This document shows, piece after piece, positions 23,065-35,300 of a DNA stretch of 64,000 nt. Source of the DNA: Chrysopilus asiliformis (taxonomy: Eukaryota; Arthropoda; Insecta; Diptera; Rhagionidae). The notes beneath the pieces were generated by a model. That model was not told where the DNA came from, made no database searches, and worked only from the letters and a program-made list of their open reading frames with translations. The stretch lies in contig OZ035960.1 in the NCBI GenBank assembly GCA_964034945.1, forward strand, positions 106,983,933-107,047,932, written 5' to 3'. The first letter of the stretch is position 1. Each line of letters begins with the position of its first letter. The translations under genes and the position numbers were made by a program.

Positions 23065-25060
23065 GTTTTTACTTTTTTATACGAAGTATAATAAAGTATT
23101 GTATTGATGAAAAATTTCGATTTCTTAATTTTGTCTAAAAAACATTTTTCGAGCACTCCCGAGTCGATTCCGGTTATATTACAAAAATGTCTTTCTGTCA
23201 TTCTGTCTGTTAGTCTGTTAGTCTGTTAGTCTGTTAGTCTATTAGTCTGTTAGTCTGTTAGTCTGTTAGTCTGTTAGTCTGTTAGTCTGTTAGTCTGTTA
23301 GTCGGTTAGTCTGTTAGTCTGTTAGTCTGTTAGTCGGTTAGTCTGTTAGTCTGTTAGTCTGTTAGTCTGTTAGTCTGTTAGTCTGTTAGTCTGTTAGTCT
23401 GTTAGTCTGTTAGTCTGTTAGTCTGTTAGTCTGTTAGTCTGTTAGTCTGTTAGTCTGTTAGTCTGTTAGTTTGTTGGTCTGTTAGTCTGTTAGTCTGTTA
23501 GTCTGTTAATCTGTTATTCTGTTATTCTGTTAGTCTGTTAGTCTGTTAGTCTGTTAGTCTGTTAGTCTGTTAGTCTGTTAGTCTGTTAGTCTGTTAGTCT
23601 GTTAGTCTGTTAATCTGTTATTCTGTTAGTCTGTTAGTCTGTTAGTCTGTTAGTCTGTTAGTCTGTTAGTCTGTTAGTCTGTTAGTCTGTTAGTCTGTTA
23701 GTCTGTTAGTCTGTTAGTCTGTTAGTCTGTTAGTCTGTTAGTCTGTTAGTCTGTTAGTCTGTTAGTCTGTTAGTCTGTTAGTCTGTTAGTCTGTTAGTCT
23801 GTTAGTCTGTTAGTCTGTTAGTCTGTTAGTCTGTTAGTCTGTTAGTCTGTTAGTCTGTTAGTCTGTTAGTCTGTTAGTTTGTTGGTCTGTTAGTCTGTTA
23901 GTCTGTTAGTCTGTTAGTCTGTTAGTCTGTTAGTCGGTTAGTCTGTTAGTCTGTTAGTCTGTTAGTCGGTTAGTCGGTTAGTCTGTTAGTCTGTTAGTCT
24001 GTTAGTCTGTTAGTCTGTTAGTCTGTTAGTCTGTTAGTCTGTTAGTCTGTTAGTCTGTTAGTCTGTTAGTCTGTTAGTCTGTTAGTCTGTTAGTCTGTTA
24101 GTCTGTTAGTCTGTTAGTCTGTTAGTTTGTTGGTCTGTTAGTCTGTTAGTCTGTTAGTCTGTTAGTCTGTTAGTCTGTTAATCTGTTATTCTGTTATTCT
24201 GTTAGTCTGTTAGTCTGTTAGTCTGTTAGTCTGTTAGTCTGTTAGTCTGTTAGTCAGTTAGTCTGTTAGTCTGTTAGTCTGTTAGTCTGTTAGTCTGTTA
24301 GTCTGTTAGTCTGTTAGTCTGTTAGTCTGTTAGTCTGTTAGTCTGTTAGTTTGTTAGTCTGTCGGTCTGTCGGTCTGTCGGTCTGTCGGTCTGTCGGTCT
24401 GTCGGTCTGTCGATCTGTTAGTCTGTCAGTGTGTTTGTAAGTTTGTTCACCTTTGTACAAAATTTCTCAAAAACTAATAGAGCTAGAGACATGAAATTTT
24501 ACAGGTATGTTTGGTCTTAGAATGGGGCGGTCCTATGGCAGCTTTTTAAAAATCGAAATTTCAATTTTTGCTTTTTACTCTGAAATTACGCGTTTTCCAG
24601 TAATCTTATGAAAGTTAAAAGTTGAAGACAGTAAAATTTTCCACACTTTTGTATTTCACTGGAACTCGATATCTCAAACCGGTATCGAGATAAACCGTTA
24701 TTTCAAAAAAAAAAAAAAAAAAAACAGTATTTTGCGATTCTTTCGAAAAATAACGGGTCAGCTGTGCTTTATTGTATGAGATGAATTGAAGACAATAATA
24801 TTTGCCACAATTTTGGCTTTTACTGTTATCGGCTATCTTTTACCGTTAGTGAGATATTTTCATTAAAATTCAAAAAAATTGATTTTTCCGAATCGCTTGT
24901 AAACTAACGGTTTTTCGAAAAAAAATGTATGAAAGAAAAATCAAAGATATTAAAATTCTCTACGTTTTTGCTTTTGCCGTGGATAATTATCTTTTACCGT
25001 TATCGAGATATTTCCGATTTTGTAAAAAGATTCAAATTTTTATATAAGCAAATATGTAAA
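23065..25060 (+). mobile_element. Octamer-array dispersed repeat, family C copy 1
   Basis: The sense start runs through TATACGAAGTATAATAAAG and AAGTATTGTATTGATGAAAA to GAGCACTCCCGAGTCGATTC and the array. After the array come AATAGAGCTAGAGACATGAA and three to four degenerate tail units with TTACCGTTATCGAGATATTT. The minus-strand copy at 52780-53915 shows the same order. The frame at 24929-25183 lies in the tail and is not a gene. Confidence 0.75.
23190..24437. repeat. 1.25 kb octamer array (GTCTGTTA)n
   Basis: About 155 octamers, mostly GTCTGTTA. Variant blocks recur in order: TTAGTTTGTTGG at about 23467, 23875 and 24123 (offsets about 408 and 248, both multiples of 8), and TTAATCTGTTATTCTG near 23504, 23609 and 24178. 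The last 80 bp switch to GTCTGTCG. No stop-free frame has meaning here. Confidence 0.95.
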
Positions 25061-27090
25061 ATTTGTATAAGGAAGTCATGTGGTGGTCACATCAGATTTT
25101 TCATGGAAGGGACTTTCGATGCCATGTTTGTCAAACAAGAAAAAGTCGCTCGTCGTTGTCTTTTGGGAAAGTCTTACAAGTGACTAAATGGTGAACATCA
25201 TAAGATTGGCATTTTGTGCGAAAAATACACCTTCGGTTCTTTTGGGAGAACATTTCCCAGTAATTTTTGGTACGAAAGGTCGGAAACTTTGCCGCCTAAA
25301 TTACGCCCATTTTAAATTTGTAGTGAATAAGCAAGTACGAATCTTTATTTTCAAATCTATTTTATGAATTTATTCAAAGGACTTTACATTTTTAATTGGA
25401 CTTTTGATTTTCCCAGGAAAAATTTTAGTCCTTGTTCCTGAATACAGATTCATAAAAATTTCATGCGTGGATGACTTAAAATATAATAAGAAATCTGATA
25501 TTTAAAACGTGAGTAGGGAAAATTTGATCTGAGAAGTTTTTGAGCTAATTTTAGATAACAACAATTACATATGCCTTCCGTGAAGTAATATTGAATGTCT
25601 TTCAGGAAAAGCCAAGAGCTGTAAGTGACAAACATTTAATGATTAAATCAAATTTCCTGGTACTTTGGGATGACTTCCGCAGACCCGGTAAATTAATTTA
25701 TTTAATATGAACGGTTTTAATAAGAGATTTGCGTAAAAAATTCATTACTTTCAATTTACGTGTGTAAAAATAGCTTCCTGTTGGTGGAATTCGACAGAGA
25801 ATTTTCTAAGATCGTTATATTTGAGAAAGTTCATCAACCATGACTGTATTTCATTAAATGGCGCTTGTGTCTATGATTTGATTAAAAGTTCTTGCTAGAT
25901 CGAGTAATGCTCGGTGACCTCAAAATTCTTTTTATGCCGACGTTCGTAATCCCCGAACCGAAAAATTCCGTGGCGCTTATTTTTCCGAGAAAAGGGACTG
26001 AAAGGATATTTACGTAATCCTTCCTGACATCATATTCGTGAAAAGTGACATCCTAAATCGCTTTATGAAAAATTTTCGGAGAAAAAATTGGAGAAGAATA
26101 TCCTGCAAGGAATCCTTGTAGGACGGATTCCCATAAACTTACCCTTCCTCCCCACCCACCGACCCCGCTCATATTGTCATGTATTGACAAAAAACAAATA
26201 TGTTCACCCTGCCTATTGGACATTTTTTCCTAAAATGTGGTACGAGCCAATATACTTGGAAAAATGGGCCGCAGGAGATTTTTGATTAAATTTTGGAGAC
26301 ACATATTAACCGCAGGAAGCTATGCTCAGGATGCTCTGTTTTAGCTCAAGGAGTTATTAAGAGTTTTTTGCTATAATGACCACAAAATTTAGTTTATACT
26401 CCTACGATTTCTTAAAGTGGGAAAATCGCCCCCATAAGTCTATGTATCTATAGAATCTATGACGTTTCTAGCTATATTTTCTGCCAGTTTGTAAATAAAT
26501 ATTATTTTCAAAATCGTTTTTCAGTTTTTTGCTCTTGAAAAAATTATTTACGCCGACGCACAGTGGTTCCAAATAGCCCAAAAGTTGGCATTAATACAGT
26601 GACACTATTTTTCGCTTTGTAAAGTGCATACCTGAGTTTAGGAAATCACAAAACATTTGAAAGAAAGCTTTCTCGATTTTTTAATTCGGTTTTCTTTTCT
26701 TAGGCCCTGTTTACATTTGCGATTTTTTTTATTTCTCTGCGAATTTTATCTATTTATCGTAGAATAAATTCACTGATCAAAAGTTGTCAAAATTCGAATT
26801 TATTCCGGCGGTTTTATTTGGGAGTCTTTCAGGAATACAGTTCGGGGTTTTGTGTCAGAGTGTGAATTGTTGTGAAATGTGTATTTAGTGTCCCAGAATA
26901 AAATTCACCGAATAAAGTGTCAGATATAAATGAAGCCTTATAAACCAGTTAATAGATTTTGAAATAAATTTCGCCATTAGGTGGTAAGTTAGGTTGATTC
27001 CCATGTCCTGTTACTCTCTCGCAAATGAATACACACCGATTCTTGGAGGTTCCTTATCTAGAACTGGTTAAGACACTTGAATGACTGTGT
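25061..27090. other. AT-rich sequence, no gene supported
   Basis: Around 25890-26110 is a diverged relative of the unit seen at 53.5-53.8 kb (GGATATTTACGTAATCC and CCGAAAAATTCC). Other parts look unique and lack coding or splice structure. Confidence 0.4.
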
Positions 27091-27360
27091 TTACATTAGG
27101 ACTCATTTTGAGGCGGCACGTCATTCTTCATTTCTCTGTCGTGTGCACATGGTTCGCTTCATCTTCATTCGCAAAACCGGTTTCATCAACAAAAATAAAC
27201 GAAACAGGTCTCAACAACCAGACTCAAACCGGTTAGCGACTGAAAATTTTAAGAGAATCTAAATTCCGTTCGCTCTTTTTGGTTTCCCTCCCCACTGCGT
27301 TCCTCACCATCACTTGGCCGGAGTGAAAGACGTGCCGCGTCAAAATGTGTCCTAATGTAA
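27091..27360. mobile_element. 270 bp element with 36 bp inverted ends
   Basis: The left end TTACATTAGGACTCATTTTG (continuing to 27126) and the complement of the right end (27325-27360) agree at 33 of 36 positions. The interior is unrelated to other repeats here and encodes nothing. No convincing target duplication flanks it, so the superfamily is left open. Confidence 0.65.
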
Positions 27361-29340
27361 TAGTCAATAAGAACAAATTTTTTAGGAAATATCTCAAAAG
27401 TGTGAAAGTTTTGATGACTGAAAAGTTTTTCAAAACATCAAAAAAATTCTGACAAATTCTATCTTCACGGGACATTTTAACGGCAGGCCATGAAAAAAAT
27501 CGCTGTTTATGTTTAATGGAGACGGGGTTTTATAAAAAGCGGTTTTACCATTATTCAAAAATTTCGATATAAAAATCACGGCATGATAAATTCTTAATAA
27601 TGTCTAAAAGATTTCAACAAATCTATCCAATTAGATGAAATCATAAAAAAAATATGTTTTCGACTATAAAATATAAATGTTTTATAACATTTCATTTTGT
27701 ATGATTCAGATTTATCCCCTATTCGATGTAGGAAATTTCCACGGATCATTGAAGCGAAATAACTCAAAATCAATGAATAAAAATCCGGCATTTGTCATTC
27801 GAGTGAAAGAATGAAAGTATAAATCGCCTAATCAAGATATAAATAATCGATCAATCCGTATGTTATACACGTAACATAAAAATCTGCCAACAATTTTGTG
27901 TACAATTTCATCAGGACTAATAAAGCGGTAACAACAGCCAGCAACAATAACAACAACAAGAAAAAAAATCCTTATAAAGGTTCGAGAGGAGCGAAATAAA
28001 GTTGTTTTTTGTTTTGTTTTCGATATACTAATAAAATCGCAATGTTGTAAGTCCTAAATCTTGCTGTTCCCAAAAATTATGCTCTGTCTATTGAATGTAC
28101 ACTGCGTACAGCATAACCGTCATTTGACCGTTCGTTACGAAAGAAGAAACAACATAAGAGGTCACAAGTTAATCATGTCTGGGTCCATGAAAAGGTTCAT
28201 GAACGATGGTCAATCATATATACATATATTCATATAGTATGATCGACAGCACAATAAAATCAATAGTAACAGGACCTAGGCCTCATAAAGTCCTCAACAA
28301 CGAATCACAACGAGAAAAAAAGCCAAACAACTTTAGGAATTTTGTTTCAAATTCGGTTCCCGGAGTGTTCCCGATCCTGTCCTGTTGTTCTGATATGATT
28401 ATTATGTATGTGAAAAAATTTTCTTTTTTTTACTGGCCCATGGACATCAAATAGGAATCCTATCTATGTGTGTGTTTGTGAGAGGAAAATTATGTTCAAC
28501 AATCCCTAACTCCTGTACAATCGAACATCCTTGACCAGGATTTGTAATGCGAAGGTGGATTGAGTTCATAAATTCTTCGATAATGATTTATTGGTTGAAA
28601 TCCTTCATCAGAAAGCAAATTCCCAATCCCGAATTTAACTGCAGAGAATATGATATTACAACCTACACCATAAAAACGGGCGGAAAAAAAAAATGAAAAA
28701 CCGGAGGAAAATGGAAAAAAAGACATAAAATATCTAAGGAATCGTTTTGGGGTAAAAGGAATACCAGGAGTTTCCCGGAATTCACAGATCTGGATTTCAG
28801 GGGACTTTTCGCCAAGCAACTTCACTTCTAGGATCTCCCTTAACTTATCCAGGCAACAATTCTGTTTTCCATTCGTAGGGCAGCGACTGAAACGGATACA
28901 TTATGGGGTAGCAAAAATTTTTATGCTTTTGCCTAGTGATTGAATGCTGGTAAATATTAGAGGCCAGAAAGCAGGGAAAACGAATTCTATTGAAATAGGA
29001 CCAAAAATAACCAAAAAACATCCGCACGAGTTGAAAACGAAATGATATCAAATTATATTCAATGATAAATATTTGAACAATGCGGTATAAAAGTTAAATG
29101 GGGTTCACAAATATCAAATATCACTGCAGAGGGCTGTAATTTTTTTTCGTTTTTTTTTGGGTGAATTAAAGCAGTTGTGGATTAATTCAGATTGGAAATG
29201 TGTGTTTGGAGAAAGTTTGTACCAGTTTAAATTTGTGGCAAACTATATTCTTGCATCTTCTGTGAAGAAGGATGTGAGGCGGGAAAATATGGCATTGAGG
29301 TAGTATTTTGAAAATTTCATCTTAGACACAACAAGCGGAG
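27361..29340. other. Unique-looking sequence, no gene supported
   Basis: The minus-strand frame at 28496-28825 (109 codons) has no recognisable motif. No RNA gene or repeat was recognised. Confidence 0.4.
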
Positions 29341-29524
29341 TTGGGTGGTTTTAGAGAAGGGTTACCATTTTTTTTATCAATCCGGGACAAGATGACCGAA
29401 GGCGAAGAAACATGACTGAAACGGAACAAAAGATTTTAAACACAAAAATCCGAAAAAAGGAAAAACGGCATAGGAAATTTTTTTTAGAGATACTGGAAAA
29501 TTGAAACATGGTTTGAACAAACAT
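29341..29524 (+). mobile_element. Fragment of the GGTGACCATA hAT-like family (copy 2)
   Basis: It begins GGGTTACCATTTTTTTTATC and continues AATCCGGGACAAGATGA, aligning with the left ends at 45267 and 21178. Only the left part survives. It runs into the degraded miniature at 29525. Confidence 0.5.
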
Positions 29525-29834
29525 CACGTGCAAAATGTAGCTGACCCAAGTCAATTTTTTGATAAGAGAACTCTGGCCTTAAGCAGGTAAATGGTGGTGT
29601 TCATTACATGACATTGCATTCTCGAAATACCTATCTCAGGTCAATCCGTGTAGCTCCTAACGCCCCATTTTATCTGCTGCAGGTTTAATTTTGAATTTCT
29701 CCCACCACAGATTGACACATTTTCACTTTTCCTAATACAGGTGAACGCGCGTCCATCATAGGCTAAATTTCCCTGCAGGAAGCCAATCACGCCGTACGCA
29801 AGTCTACGACTTTGACTATATTTTTTTTTGAGTG
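29525..29834. mobile_element. Degraded CACTCAG miniature (copy 3)
   Basis: The interior follows copy 1 throughout (GTGTTCATTACATGACATTG, GAACGCGCGTCCATCATAGG, CACGCCGTACG) with many changes. The right end GAGTG is kept and the left end is eroded to CACGTGCAAAATG. It abuts the 5' part of family A at 29835, so it lies at the edge of an octamer-array repeat, as the other two copies do. Confidence 0.65.
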
Positions 29835-32030
29835 CAGGGTGTTTGGGATGAGAAAAGATTTTGATTTTCTGTTCGTCTATCTGTCCGTCTGTTCGTCCGT
29901 CTGCCCGTCTGTCTGTCCGTCTGTCTGCTCGTTTGTCTGTCCGTCTATCTGTCTGTCCGTCTATCTGTCTGTCCGTCTGTCTGTCTATTTATCTGTCCGG
30001 CTGCCTGTCCGTCTGTCTGCCTATCCGTTTGGCTGTCCGTCTGTCTGTCCGTCTGTCTGTCCGTCTGTCTGTCCGTCTGTCTGTCCGTCTGTCTGTCCGT
30101 CTGTCTGTCCGTCTGTCTGTCCGCCTGTCTGTCCGTCTGTCTGTCCGTCTGTCTGTCCGTCTGTCTGTCCGTCTGTCTGTCCGTCTGTCTGTCCGTCTGT
30201 CTGTCCGTCTGTCTGTCCGTCTGTCTGTCCGTCTGTCTGTCCGTCTGTTCGTCAGTCTGTTCGTCCGTCTACCCGTCTGTCTGTCCGTCTGCCTGTCCGT
30301 TTGTCTGTCCATTTGTCTGTCCGGCTGCCTGTCCGTTTGTCTATCCGTCTGTCTGTCCGTCTGTCTGTCCGTCTGTCTGTCCGTCTGTCTGTCCGTCTGT
30401 CTGTCCGTCTGTCTGTCCGTCTGTCTGTCCGTCTGTCTGTCCGCCTGTCTGTTCGTCTGTCTCTCCGCCTGTCTGTCCATTTGTCCGTCTGTCTGTCCAT
30501 TTGTCCGTCTGTCTGTCCATTTGTCCGTCTGTCTGTCCATTTGTCCGTCTGTCTGCCTGTCCGTCTATCTGTCCGTCTGTCTGTCCGTCTGTCTGTCCGT
30601 CTGTCTGTCCGTCTGTCTGTCCGTCTGTCTGTCCGTCTGTCTGTCCGTCTGTCTGTCCGTCTGTCTGTCCGTCTGTCTGTCCGTCTGCCTGTCCGTCTGT
30701 CTGTCCGCCTGTCTGTCCGTCTGTCTCTCCGCCTGTCTGTCCATTTGTCCGTCTGTCTGTCCATTTGTCCGTCTGTCTGTCCATTTGTCCGTCTGTCTGC
30801 CTGTCCGTCTGTCTGTCCGTCTGTCTGTCCGTCTGTCTGTCCGTCTGTCTGTCCGTCTGTCTGTCCGTCTGTCTGTCCGTCTGTCTGTCCGTCTGTCTGT
30901 CCGTCTGTCTGTCCGTCTGTCTGTCCGTCTGTCTGTCCGTCTGTCTGTCCGTCTGTCTGTCCGTCTGTCTGTCCGTCTGTCTGTCCGTCTGTCTGTCCGT
31001 CTGTCTGTCCGTCTGTCTGTCCGTCTGTCTGTCCGTCTGTCTGTCCGTCTGTCTGTCCGTCTGTCTGTCCGTCTGTCTGTCCGTCTGTCTGTCCGTCTGT
31101 CTGTCCGTCTGTCTGTCCGTCTGTCTGTCCGTCTGTCTGTCCGCCTGTCTGTCCGTCTGTCTGTCCGTCTGTCTGTCCATTTGTCCGTCTGTCTGCCTGT
31201 CCGTCTGTCTGTCCGTCTGTCTGTCCGTCTGTCTGTCCGTCTGTCTGTCCGTCTGTCTGTCCGTCTGTCTGTCCGTCTGTCTGTCCGTCTGTCTGTCCGT
31301 CTGTCCGTCTGTCTGTCCGTCTGTCTGTCCGTCTGTCTGTCCGTCTGTCTGTCCGTCTGTCTGTCCGTCTGTCTGTCCGTCTGTCTGTCCGCCTGTCTGT
31401 CCGTCTGTCTGTCCGTCTGTCTGTCCATTTGTCCGTCTGTCTGCCTGTCCGTCTGTCTGTCAGTCTGTCTGTCCGTCTGTCTGTCCGTCTGTCTGTCCGT
31501 CTGTCTGTCCGTCTGTCTGTCCGTCTGTCTGTCCGTCTGTCTGTCCGTCCGTCTGTCTGTCCGTCTGTCTGTCCGTCTGTCTGTCCGTCTGTCTGTCCGT
31601 CTGTCTGTCCGTCTGTCTGTCCGTCTGTCTGTCCGTCTGTCTGTCCGTCTGTCTGTCCGTCTGTCTGCCCGTCTGTTCGACCGCCTGCCCGTCTGTTCGT
31701 GAACACCATAACTTTTGAAGGAGTTGGGCTAGAGACTTGAAATTTTTCATAGTTGCATTTCTCGTAAATGGCAAGGTTAAGTCCTCATATTCCCATTACA
31801 AATGAAACAGTTTTTAGCAATTTTCTCGAGAACAGTGAGTCGTATTGAAAAATTTATTAAGGTAAAATGTCTTAAGGATATGTTTTTATATAACTCATCA
31901 ATACAACAAAATCCATTTGAACCACACCTTCCGCCTCCATCATACAAATGGATTTTTTTAAATAAAAATTTTGTCTGGCCTCATATAAACTATTTAACGA
32001 TTCGCTCCTGGCAATTGTAGCTTTTCTTAT
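29835..32030 (+). mobile_element. Family A copy 6, with giant array
   Basis: It opens CAGGGTGTTTGGGATGAGAA and runs through the array to GAACACCATAACTTTTGAAG, GGGCTAGAGACTTGAAATTT and CTCGTAAATGGCAAGG. One tail unit follows, with TTCTCGAGAACAGTGAGTCG, and it ends GGCAATTGTAGCTTTTCTTATG. Apart from the array the parts match the minus-strand copies closely, so the array is the main difference between copies. Confidence 0.8.
29873..31690. repeat. 1.8 kb octamer array (GTCTGTCC)n with higher-order blocks
   Basis: About 225 units of GTCTGTCC. A marker block with CCGCCTGTCTGT followed by CCATTTGTCCGTCTG occurs at about 30441-30500 and 30705-30760 (offset 264). A related block occurs at 31141-31200 and 31389-31450 (offset 248). 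Both offsets are multiples of 8, so the array also grew by copying segments of 31 or 33 units. The six long frames here (up to 642 codons, L/S/V/R/C or T/D/R/Q/G repeats) exist only because the octamer lacks stops. Confidence 0.97.
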
Positions 32031-32246
32031 GCTTTATTTAAAACTTCAGTGTGGATTGCAGAAATCTGAAATGTCTTTAAAAGCGTCGTTTCGTTGCAAT
32101 ATTTTATTATTAAATATGGGAGAGATTTATGTCTAATTGAGCCTCGATCTTTGTCAACAATTTTTTAATATTTTTACGAAACAGAGATTGGAATAATTTT
32201 GATATTTTTTGCTCTAAAAATTAGTAAATTTTTTTTATAATATTAC

Positions 32247-32367
32247 CTAACGGATCAACTCGAAATATAATCTCTCCAGCTGCATTTGTTGCTATAAAAA
32301 CTGAAATAATCCAAAATGTGGCCGATGCTGCCACCGCTGTTTTACACCTTCTATACATAATCGACAT
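32247..32367 (-). CDS. Candidate first coding exon with signal peptide (unrecognised secreted or membrane protein)
   Basis: The minus strand from 32367 reads 40 codons to an A|G-type donor (TTAG|GTAATATT at 32247/32246), leaving phase 1. The start lies in AAAAAAAATATG, a good insect context, with a second in-frame ATG three codons on. Residues 5-12 are basic (RRCK). Residues 17-31 (TFWIISVFIATNAAG) form a hydrophobic stretch with a plausible cleavage site after the small residues. EIIFRVDPL begins the mature part. Phase-1 introns just after a signal peptide are a known preference in secreted proteins. If not spliced, the frame stops after eight more codons. Upstream (32368-32480) is A/T-rich with GTGAAAG and TTAATTAAG text, typical of a fly leader. 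I cannot name the protein, and chance is not excluded. Confidence 0.4.
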
Positions 32368-35300
32368 ATTTTTTTTAATTTTTCTTTCACTTAATTAATA
32401 TTTTAACAAATTGTTAAAATTTCTTTTTAAACAACACTATATTCAACAGCAATATTCACAACGAAACAAAAAAAAAAACAATGAAATAAATTCTCTATTT
32501 ATTTATTCAATAAATTTATTTTCATTCATTTCCGTGTCACATTTGGCCACAAAAAATTGAATCGAAAAGTTTTTGCTTTGTGGACATCCCGAATCTTCTT
32601 GATTTTCACAGAAGAGAAACTTTTTCACCACAAAAATTCATACGGTCTGAATCAACAGAAGTGAATCAATTTATTTGAATGGCATTCAGAGAAACAAAAT
32701 CACGTAAGAAATTTTCAAAGGGCATATGTGGCCACAAAATCAATTCATAAATTTGGCCAGGATAAACTTTTCCTTGTGTCAGTATTTGCTGTTTTAAATA
32801 AATTCAGCGTTTTCCCATATTTTGGGTTCCGAGTATCTAAATTATTGTTTTGATGATGTTTGTCACGCTGCCAATTTTTTAATGCCAAATTTTGATGACA
32901 ACACGGGAAAGTTCTGGAATTCAAAATTCATAATCTCTTAAATATTTCGGCGATTCTCACAATATTTTATGACACAAAATTGATGTGTTTATTTAGGCAT
33001 CCGCGTTAATATATTTCCACAGTGACGTTAAAATTGCTTATCCTGCATGGTGTTTTCCGAAATTCTATTTATGTGAATTTGCTACAAAATTTTCACTTTC
33101 CACAAAATTGTGCACCATTGAATGCGTTGGCGGCGTTAATGGCTAGTCATCTAATTAGAATTTACAAACGACCCAGTTTGGCAACTTTACCCAATAATTG
33201 TGCGGAGTTCTGTTGAATTTCGACACTTTTGTCGAAACACTTTTCATTGATTTTTATTGGATTTATTATTTAAATTTTACTTATTTATTTAAATTTTTAA
33301 AGCGCTATGTCAAAAACAGCTTAACTTTTAGTATTGACGAATTGGGGATGGTTTAAATTGCAGTATCGTCACTTAAGTGTTGAAATAATGTCGAAATATT
33401 CTAAAAGATATGATTGAGCAAATTTTTAGATAACCAAAATTTTGTGCATTCCAATTAAGCTTCCGAACAGACTCCGATTTTGATAACTAAATTTTTAGTA
33501 TTCGACAAAGATGTTCAAATTTGTCGAAATACCAATTTTTCGTCGAAATTTGCTTTAAAAATTTCACAGTTGACAGTTCAATTAAATTTTATTTGAGAAA
33601 AATGTTTTTGCACTCGCGATAATCACCACAATCTGTCAAATATTTTAAACTCACGCTGTTGTCGAAATTTCCACCAAATACTGCGATGATTTGTCAAAAC
33701 GCGGACTACCCGTTAAAACACAACGCGAATTATAACGTGATTAAATCAACACGCGAGTTGCACAATTATGTGTTTTGAGAGTCAAATTTTTGCGCACGCG
33801 ATGTTTTCTAAATCAGTCAAAAATTTGACTCTGTGATGTTGTCAAAACACTTAGAGCCGCGATGTTTTTGTCGATAACACGATGAGAGACAAATTCGCGA
33901 TTTTCGAGATTTATATCTTAATCACAATATAGTGTGATCTGCGATTATTCGATATTTTACAAATTTTTCTGATGGCTTTTGGGGTTATTTGGGTTTTTGA
34001 CACATTGTCGATATTTACTTTAAGTGACGAAGATATGAGTTGTCGATATTTACTTTAAGTGACGAAGATATAAATTCGACTTAATTTTGAACTATTAATG
34101 CATTTATTAATTCGTGTAAAGTAACACGTTCGTAAATCAATATTTTATAAATTTTGGGTGCTTGACGAAATACTGTTATATTGTCAAAATATGTTAGTTT
34201 TGTCGAAAAACTTTAAAAATTTAAAAAATTTAAACTTTGACTCGAAAAATTTGGCGTTATTTCACTCACTTAATAGTATTTTAATTAATATGTGAATTTT
34301 TCTATTGTTATAGTCATACAAAATAAGTGTCGAAATTGGTTTAAATTTGACAAAGTCGATATATGTCTTTTCGATTTTTAATGCCACAGAAATTACTGAT
34401 TTTTAAATATTTTAAAACACTTAAAACCGCGTATTGATCGCAAATAGGATCCACCTGGTCGGAATTCGGTACATGAAATTTTACACCTAGCACTATTGAC
34501 GTCAATATTGCCTTCCAGATTCGACAAATGATCAGTGAAGTCTGTTGAGACGTTTCTCAGTTGGTTGATTCCAGCCCTAGGCAATATTCGAAAATGCCTT
34601 TTTTTTCAAATATGCTAGAACAGAAAGGAGTTGTTCTACGTGCCAGCATGAAAATGAGTGCAAGGTGATTATGTATGTGATTTTCTATGCCTAATTATTC
34701 ATTCCTGGCACTGAATCTCTGGCTTGGAAATATGTACTCGTATCTAAGATACTTGTCGCTGAATGAATAAATGGCTCCAGTACCCCCTTGGAGAACTAAC
34801 AGTCGTTATGTCAGGGGCCTTCAAATATTAGATACGCTAGCAGCATATTAAATAAGTTAACTTTATCGTGCGATTAAATTTCACTTTGATTAACATTTTA
34901 CATAAAATTTATTGATATAAATATGGTTATATGTGGAGAACGAGCGGTAAACGTTTCATATGACGCACATTTATCATAATATATTTATTTAAAAAAAAAA
35001 ATTATATTCCGAAAGATACTTTTAGCTCCTTAAGGATTTTGTTGTATCCTATTGTTAAGTTACTTGATTTATCCCCACACACACACACACACAAATGCAT
35101 ATAAATTCCTTGATTTTGGGTAACAATTCAAGTTGATTTCCTTCTTTTTGTGACACAGATATATTTTTAATGATTCCTTACTCTATGATTATCCTGTTTG
35201 TTGAGCTAAAAGTCTATACGCCATGCGAACGTGACAGGATAACAAAAATCTTCCTTCCTAATCTCATCATTTAATAAAAGATTTAAAGGTTAGTAACCCT

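Noticed and set aside
23190..24437. CRISPR-like regular array
   Set aside because: Units are contiguous 8-mers with no unique spacers, in a eukaryotic context.
29812..31740. Open frames of 405-642 codons made of L/S/V/R/C or T/D/R/Q/G repeats
   Set aside because: They are translations of (GTCTGTCC)n, whose period leaves several frames on both strands free of stops.
34393..34584. Minus-strand frame with a phrase (RNVST) resembling one at 48.7 kb
   Set aside because: It has no ATG. The shared GAAACGTCTCAAC phrase is short and likely repeat-derived.
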